A stretch of 10,547 bases of DNA from an uncultured Chitinophagaceae bacterium. GTDB lineage: Bacteria > Bacteroidota > Bacteroidia > Chitinophagales > Chitinophagaceae. The notes under the pieces are model-generated. The model was not told the DNA's origin. It saw only the letters and a program-made list of their open reading frames with translations, and did not search any database. The DNA is taken from positions 1-10,547 of the forward strand of contig CAMPGG010000103.1 of NCBI GenBank assembly GCA_946885335.1, written 5' to 3'. A program made the translations under genes and the position numbers. Position 1 is the stretch's first letter, and the number at the start of each line of letters is the position of its first letter. This document shows positions 8,301-10,547 of the stretch, one piece after another.

Positions 8301-10294
8301 GATGTTGTTGGCAACGCAGGTGCTGTTGCATCAGCGCAAATGGATAATGAAGTGCCAAAACTGAATGTGGGTGTGATGTTTGGATTCACAGTTACAGTAA
8401 ATGTTGCATTGGTTGCGCATTGACCGGCAGTGGGGGTGAAAGTATAGGTTCCTGAATTTTGATTATCAACTGTAGCCGCATTCCAGGTACCTGTAATTCC
8501 ATTGACGGATGTTGTTGGTAAAGCTGGAACAGCTCCATCGGCACAAATGGTTAGTGATGTGCCAAAATCAAATGTTGGTGTGATGTTCGGTTCAACCGTT
8601 ACCGTAAAGATTGCCGTTGTTGCACACAGACCGGCTGTTGGTGTGAATGTATAAGTTGCGGAAGCCTGGTTGCTTACAGCAGCAGGGTTCCATGTTCCGG
8701 TAATACCATTTTCAGATGTATTAGGCAAATGGGGAACAATACCACCAGCACAAACTGTGAGTGTAGTTCCAAAATCAAAAGTAGGTACCAGGTTAGGATT
8801 AACGGTTACGGACAACGAAGTTGAGGTAGCGCATAATCCCGCTGTTGGTGTAAAAGTATATGTCCCGGAAACCTGGTTATCAATGGTTGATGGACTCCAT
8901 GTGCCGGTTATATTATTAGCAGACGTTGTTGGAAGCGTTGGTGCAGTTGCATCCGCACAAAGCGTTAATGCCGTTCCAAAGTTGAATGTGGGTGTTATAT
9001 TTGGATTAACTGTAACTGTTAGTGTAGCAGTTGTAGCACATTGGCCTGTAGCAGGCGTAAAAGTATATGTTCCGGAATTTTGATTGTCAATTACCGATGG
9101 ACTCCAGCTACCTATTTTACCATTTGTTGATGTAGTGGGTAAAACAGGAACAGGCGCATCACCACAAATTGTAATGGCGGTTCCAAAGTTGAAAGTAGGC
9201 GTGAGGATAGGGTTAACAACCACATTGATATTTACAGGAATTCCGCATTGTCCCGGATCAGGAGTAAACCTGTACGTTCCGGATGCCTGGTTATCAATAA
9301 CAGCAGGCGACCAGCTACCTGTAACACCATTGTTCGATGTAGTTTGCAATAACGGAGCTGTGGACCCGGCGCAAAAAGATGCTATTTTATTAAAGGTTGG
9401 AGTAAATACAGGGTTCGATAAAATTAGCCCGGTGTTTAATTCAGTTAAACATCCATTGACCAGTAAAGAAAAACCTGAATAAATGCCTGCATTCAACCCA
9501 TTCAAAATCACTTGTCCGGCTCCGTTAGCCGTATGATCTGCAGGACCAACCATTACATCATCATCCATATAACTGAGTGAATAGGTGGAACCGGCCACCA
9601 GACCACTAATGGTTATAGATCCTTCGTTGCCATTACATGTTGTTGGGTTGGTGCTGCTAAGTACAGGTGATTGAATAGAAAAAGTTGCTTTATAATTGTC
9701 GCCACCATTATTCAACAGAATAGTTTCATCACAAGCTGTTGTGGAAGTGGATGAACCGGTAATTTCAAAATAGACTTCCAGAATATAATTACCCGCTGCT
9801 TTGGTAGTAAGATCAACAGGTGCATAAGGTGTTGTTATGCCATCTGCAATAACGATCCGCCATTTTTTATCACCTTCTGCACAAGGGCCACCGGATGTAT
9901 ATGCACCGTTCGGAACGTCGCAATCATCCAGGAAAGGAATTTCCATGATGCTGAAAGCACCTGGTGTGGCACTTGAAAGATAGGAACGATAATACATACG
10001 AACATTGCAAACATTGGCGACACCGGGAGTTTTAAATGTCCTGACTTCGGCTCCTCTTAAAACCAGGCTGCCGGAATTTTGCGTGTAGGCGCCAAGGTTA
10101 GTGTTATCAAAAACATGATCCGCGGGGCCAATTAAATGTGCACCGGTGCTTGTTGTATTATAGAAACTGCTTTCAGTACAGTCAGACAATGAAACTGCTG
10201 AAGCATTGGCTCCGAAGGACTGTCCGTATATATTAATGCTGAAAAATGCCGATAATAGACATGCAAAAGCAAAAGAGATGGTTTTGTGGCTCAT
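5339..10294 (-). CDS. Giant repeat-containing T9SS surface protein (adhesin-like) with type B sorting domain
   Basis: A 1651-residue secreted protein. From the N-terminus: signal peptide (1-24, ending YG before Q25); a Cys-containing head (about 25-208, with NVCNVRMYYRSYL and IPFLDDCDVPNG) of unnamed type; a SprB-repeat-like domain (about 209-293, NPTTCNGNEGSITISGL); 17 tandem Ig-like repeats of 67-71 residues (294-1467); a PKD-like domain (about 1468-1562, YNWTNSNPAIGLAASG); and a gliding-motility-associated CHU_C, type B T9SS sorting domain (1563-1651). The cargo domain, the array of stalk-like repeats and the adjacent PorP/SprF gene point to an adhesin or gliding-type filament exported by T9SS and held at the cell surface. 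No enzymatic domain is seen. The ligand is unknown; the head is the likeliest binding part. It is the first gene of a three-gene operon. The frame is intact throughout despite the repeats. The start at 10294 directly precedes the signal peptide. Confidence 0.92.
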   Translation of the reverse strand: MSHKTISFAFACLLSAFFSINIYGQSFGANASAVSLSDCTESSFYNTTSTGAHLIGPADHVFDNTNLGAYTQNSGSLVLRGAEVRTFKTPGVANVCNVRMYYRSYLSSATPGAFSIMEIPFLDDCDVPNGAYTSGGPCAEGDKKWRIVIADGITTPYAPVDLTTKAAGNYILEVYFEITGSSTSTTACDETILLNNGGDNYKATFSIQSPVLSSTNPTTCNGNEGSITISGLVAGSTYSLSYMDDDVMVGPADHTANGAGQVILNGLNAGIYSGFSLLVNGCLTELNTGLILSNPVFTPTFNKIASFCAGSTAPLLQTTSNNGVTGSWSPAVIDNQASGTYRFTPDPGQCGIPVNINVVVNPILTPTFNFGTAITICGDAPVPVLPTTSTNGKIGSWSPSVIDNQNSGTYTFTPATGQCATTATLTVTVNPNITPTFNFGTALTLCADATAPTLPTTSANNITGTWSPSTIDNQVSGTYTFTPTAGLCATSTSLSVTVNPNLVPTFDFGTTLTVCAGGIVPHLPNTSENGITGTWNPAAVSNQASATYTFTPTAGLCATTAIFTVTVEPNITPTFDFGTSLTICADGAVPALPTTSVNGITGTWNAATVDNQNSGTYTFTPTAGQCATNATFTVTVNPNITPTFSFGTSLSICADATAPALPTTSSNSITGTWSPSTIDNQNSGTYTFTPTAGLCATSTTLSVTVNPNIIPTFDFGTAITICAGDDAIPNLKPISTNGISGTWNPSEVSNTSSGIYTFTPAAGICATPITFTVTVNNNVIPTFDIGTTLTICEGGTVPLLPATSENNITGTWFPSEISNTASDTYTFLPAEGFCATMATFTVTVTPNITPTFSFGTTQTICENATAPVLPATSSNNITGTWNPAVVSNQVSGSYTFTPDAGQCATTAIFTVTVNPNEIPTFTFGTSLTICAGATVPSLPANSENGISGTWSPATVDNQNSGTYTFTPGGGCASPVTFNVTVTPNVLPTFDFGTSLTICAEGTVPTLPTTSVNGITGTWNPAVVSNQASGTYTFTPTAGICATTATFNVTVNPNVVPTFDFGTSLTICAEATAPALPTTSNNNITGTWSPSTIDNENSGTYTFTPTAGLCATTATLTVTISPNVTPAFSFGSSLTICAGETVPSLPTTSDNGITGTWSPASVSNQASATYTFTPTTGLCANGFTFSVTVTPNTTPTFTFGTTLTICAEDFVPVLPSTSENGITGTWNPTEISKQASGVYTFTPAAGVCATTTTFTVTVNQNVLPTFDFGTTLTVCSDSTVPELPTVSTNGIIGTWSPAIIDNQASGTYTFTPVAGSCGTMTTLTVTVTPSVAPTFDLEPTLTICTGGDVPALPGTSTNNINGSWEPAIIDKQASGVYTFTPDATPEQCIGKFTLTVTVNPILEPAFDFGTTLSLCRGTAAPLLSTTSANGIEGTWSPAEISNQASGTYTFTTTPGQCATGGTTLVVTVNDIPTVNQVSDNTVNDGMTIPVTNLSGTPSNIVYNWTNSNPAIGLAASGTGNVPSFTATNQGNAPISGTITVTPMNNGCAGTPLNYQVTVNPLDKDVFVPNVFTPNADGKNDILYVYSNYVTQLEMRIFNQYGQEIHMINNISRGWDGTHRGKHQPVGVYVYTLRAVLTDGRIIKSKGSITLLR
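5342..5608 (-). other. Type B (CHU_C) T9SS C-terminal sorting domain
   Basis: The last 89 residues of the adhesin. They open with DVFVPNVFTPNADGKND, the recognisable CHU_C start, continue with MRIFNQYGQEI and GWDGTHRGKHQPVGVYVY, and end in the basic, hydrophobic tail KSKGSITLLR. Type B domains direct cargo through the T9SS but, unlike type A, generally need a partner of the PorP/SprF family, which is encoded next door. Confidence 0.93.
5894..9415 (-). repeat. 17 tandem ~207-bp coding repeats (Cys-paired Ig-like units)
   Basis: Seventeen in-frame units tile residues 294-1467 with no gap. In coding order they start at 9415, 9214, 9007, 8800, 8593, 8386, 8179, 7969, 7762, 7555, 7351, 7144, 6937, 6730, 6523, 6316 and 6103. 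Lengths are 67, 69 (five units), 70, 69 (two), 68, 69 (five), 71 and 70 residues. The consensus is roughly NPNITPTFDFGTSLTICA, then VPALPTTSxNGITGTW, then SNQASGTYTFTPTAG, then CATxxTFTVTV. Every unit has exactly two Cys (about positions 17 and 59) and a single Trp (about 37), consistent with one disulfide and one core Trp per beta-sandwich. The copies are diverged in DNA, so the array is old or held by selection against homogenisation. Confidence 0.95.
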
Positions 10295-10547
10295 AGGAAT
10301 TGGCAGTTAGTGATTACACTTAATTTGAAAAGGATCTCGTAAAATCCAATGAAATTTTTCGGCTTTTACGCAGATCAAAACAGGTCAAACCAAGGGCTTG
10401 CACAAAAAAACGCTCATCTATTACAAATATTGTTAAGTGTTTACCCTAGAATTTATACGATTTTCCATGAAGTAGAACCTTCAGCCGGTATGGTGAATTC
10501 AGTAAAAATTAATATGGTTATTTAATTTCTGGGACATATTATAAATG
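10295..10547. promoter_or_regulatory. Leader/promoter region of the adhesin operon with inverted and direct repeats
   Basis: This is 253 bp with no convincing gene on either strand. It must hold the minus-strand promoter of the three-gene operon if that promoter lies in the window. On the minus strand AATATTTG (10412-10405) differs by one base from the Bacteroidota -7 consensus TAnnTTTG, but no -33 TTG is placed correctly, so no promoter is called firmly. The region holds a bulged inverted repeat (10333-10376) and an adjoining tandem 10-bp repeat (10371-10390). The window ends before any neighbouring gene can be recognised. Confidence 0.45.
10333..10376. repeat. Bulged 12-bp inverted repeat in the adhesin leader
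   Basis: GATCTCGTAAAA (10333-10344) pairs with TTTTACG-C-AGATC (10364-10376): seven pairs, one unpaired C at 10371, then five pairs, around a 19-nt loop. It lies about 40-80 nt upstream of the adhesin ATG. On neither strand is it followed by a proper T-tract, so it is not an obvious terminator. It could be an mRNA leader hairpin or a protein-binding site. Confidence 0.5.

Noticed and set aside
5894..9415. Regular repeats considered as a CRISPR array or noncoding satellite
   Set aside because: The period is about 207 bp, the units are diverged but keep one open frame, there are no short identical repeats with unique spacers, and no cas genes are present.
5802..9482. A series of long open frames on the plus strand opposite the adhesin, up to 191 codons
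   Set aside because: They recur in the same register in each 207-bp repeat, which is a multiple of three, and their translations mirror the repeat composition. They lack independent starts or domain features and are antisense shadows of the adhesin.
9530..10135. The pentapeptide GPADH occurs twice in the adhesin, in the head and in the SprB-like domain
   Set aside because: The flanking residues do not align, so a shared domain or duplication is not supported. Probably coincidence.
10469..10547. Small open frames on both strands at the right edge (for example ATGGTGAATTC on the plus strand)
   Set aside because: All close within about 12 codons and show no protein-like features.

Overview
The window looks like ordinary chromosomal DNA from a member of the Bacteroidota, probably close to Chitinophagaceae or relatives. 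That placement is inference. It rests on the type IX secretion (T9SS) proteins with a gliding-motility-type C-terminal sorting domain, on the absence of Shine-Dalgarno sequences, and on AT-rich intergenic spacers.

Left part, plus strand (about 1-2080). The 3' end of a possible upstream gene (unidentified, weak call) is followed by two overlapping genes. The first is a CPBP/CAAX-type membrane metalloprotease-like protein. The second is a 12-helix MFS transporter whose ATG lies inside the last codons of the protease gene. A strong GC-rich hairpin with a T-tract, correctly oriented for the minus strand, separates these from the convergent genes on the right.

Right part, minus strand (10294 down to 2150). 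Three genes run in the same direction with gaps of about 60 nt and look like one operon. In transcription order they encode: (1) a 1651-residue secreted surface protein with a signal peptide, a Cys-containing head, a SprB-like domain, 17 tandem Cys-paired repeats of about 69 residues, a PKD-like domain and a type B (CHU_C) T9SS sorting domain; (2) a PorP/SprF family outer-membrane protein; (3) a periplasmic TPR / beta-propeller / carboxypeptidase-regulatory-like / OmpA protein with the domain order of PorE. The simplest reading is a self-contained adhesin module. The large protein is the T9SS cargo, the PorP/SprF protein is its cognate outer-membrane partner, and the PorE-like protein ties the assembly to peptidoglycan. 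This arrangement resembles sprB-sprF loci of gliding Flavobacterium.

The least ordinary signal is inside the adhesin. The 17 repeats are not uniform: units 3-14 follow a period-three pattern of diagnostic residues, giving four triads of about 620 bp, so the array probably grew by duplicating blocks of three. The 253-bp leader region upstream of the adhesin holds a bulged 12-bp inverted repeat and a tandem 10-bp repeat that could be regulatory. No RNA genes, insertion sequences, CRISPR arrays or phage genes are visible.
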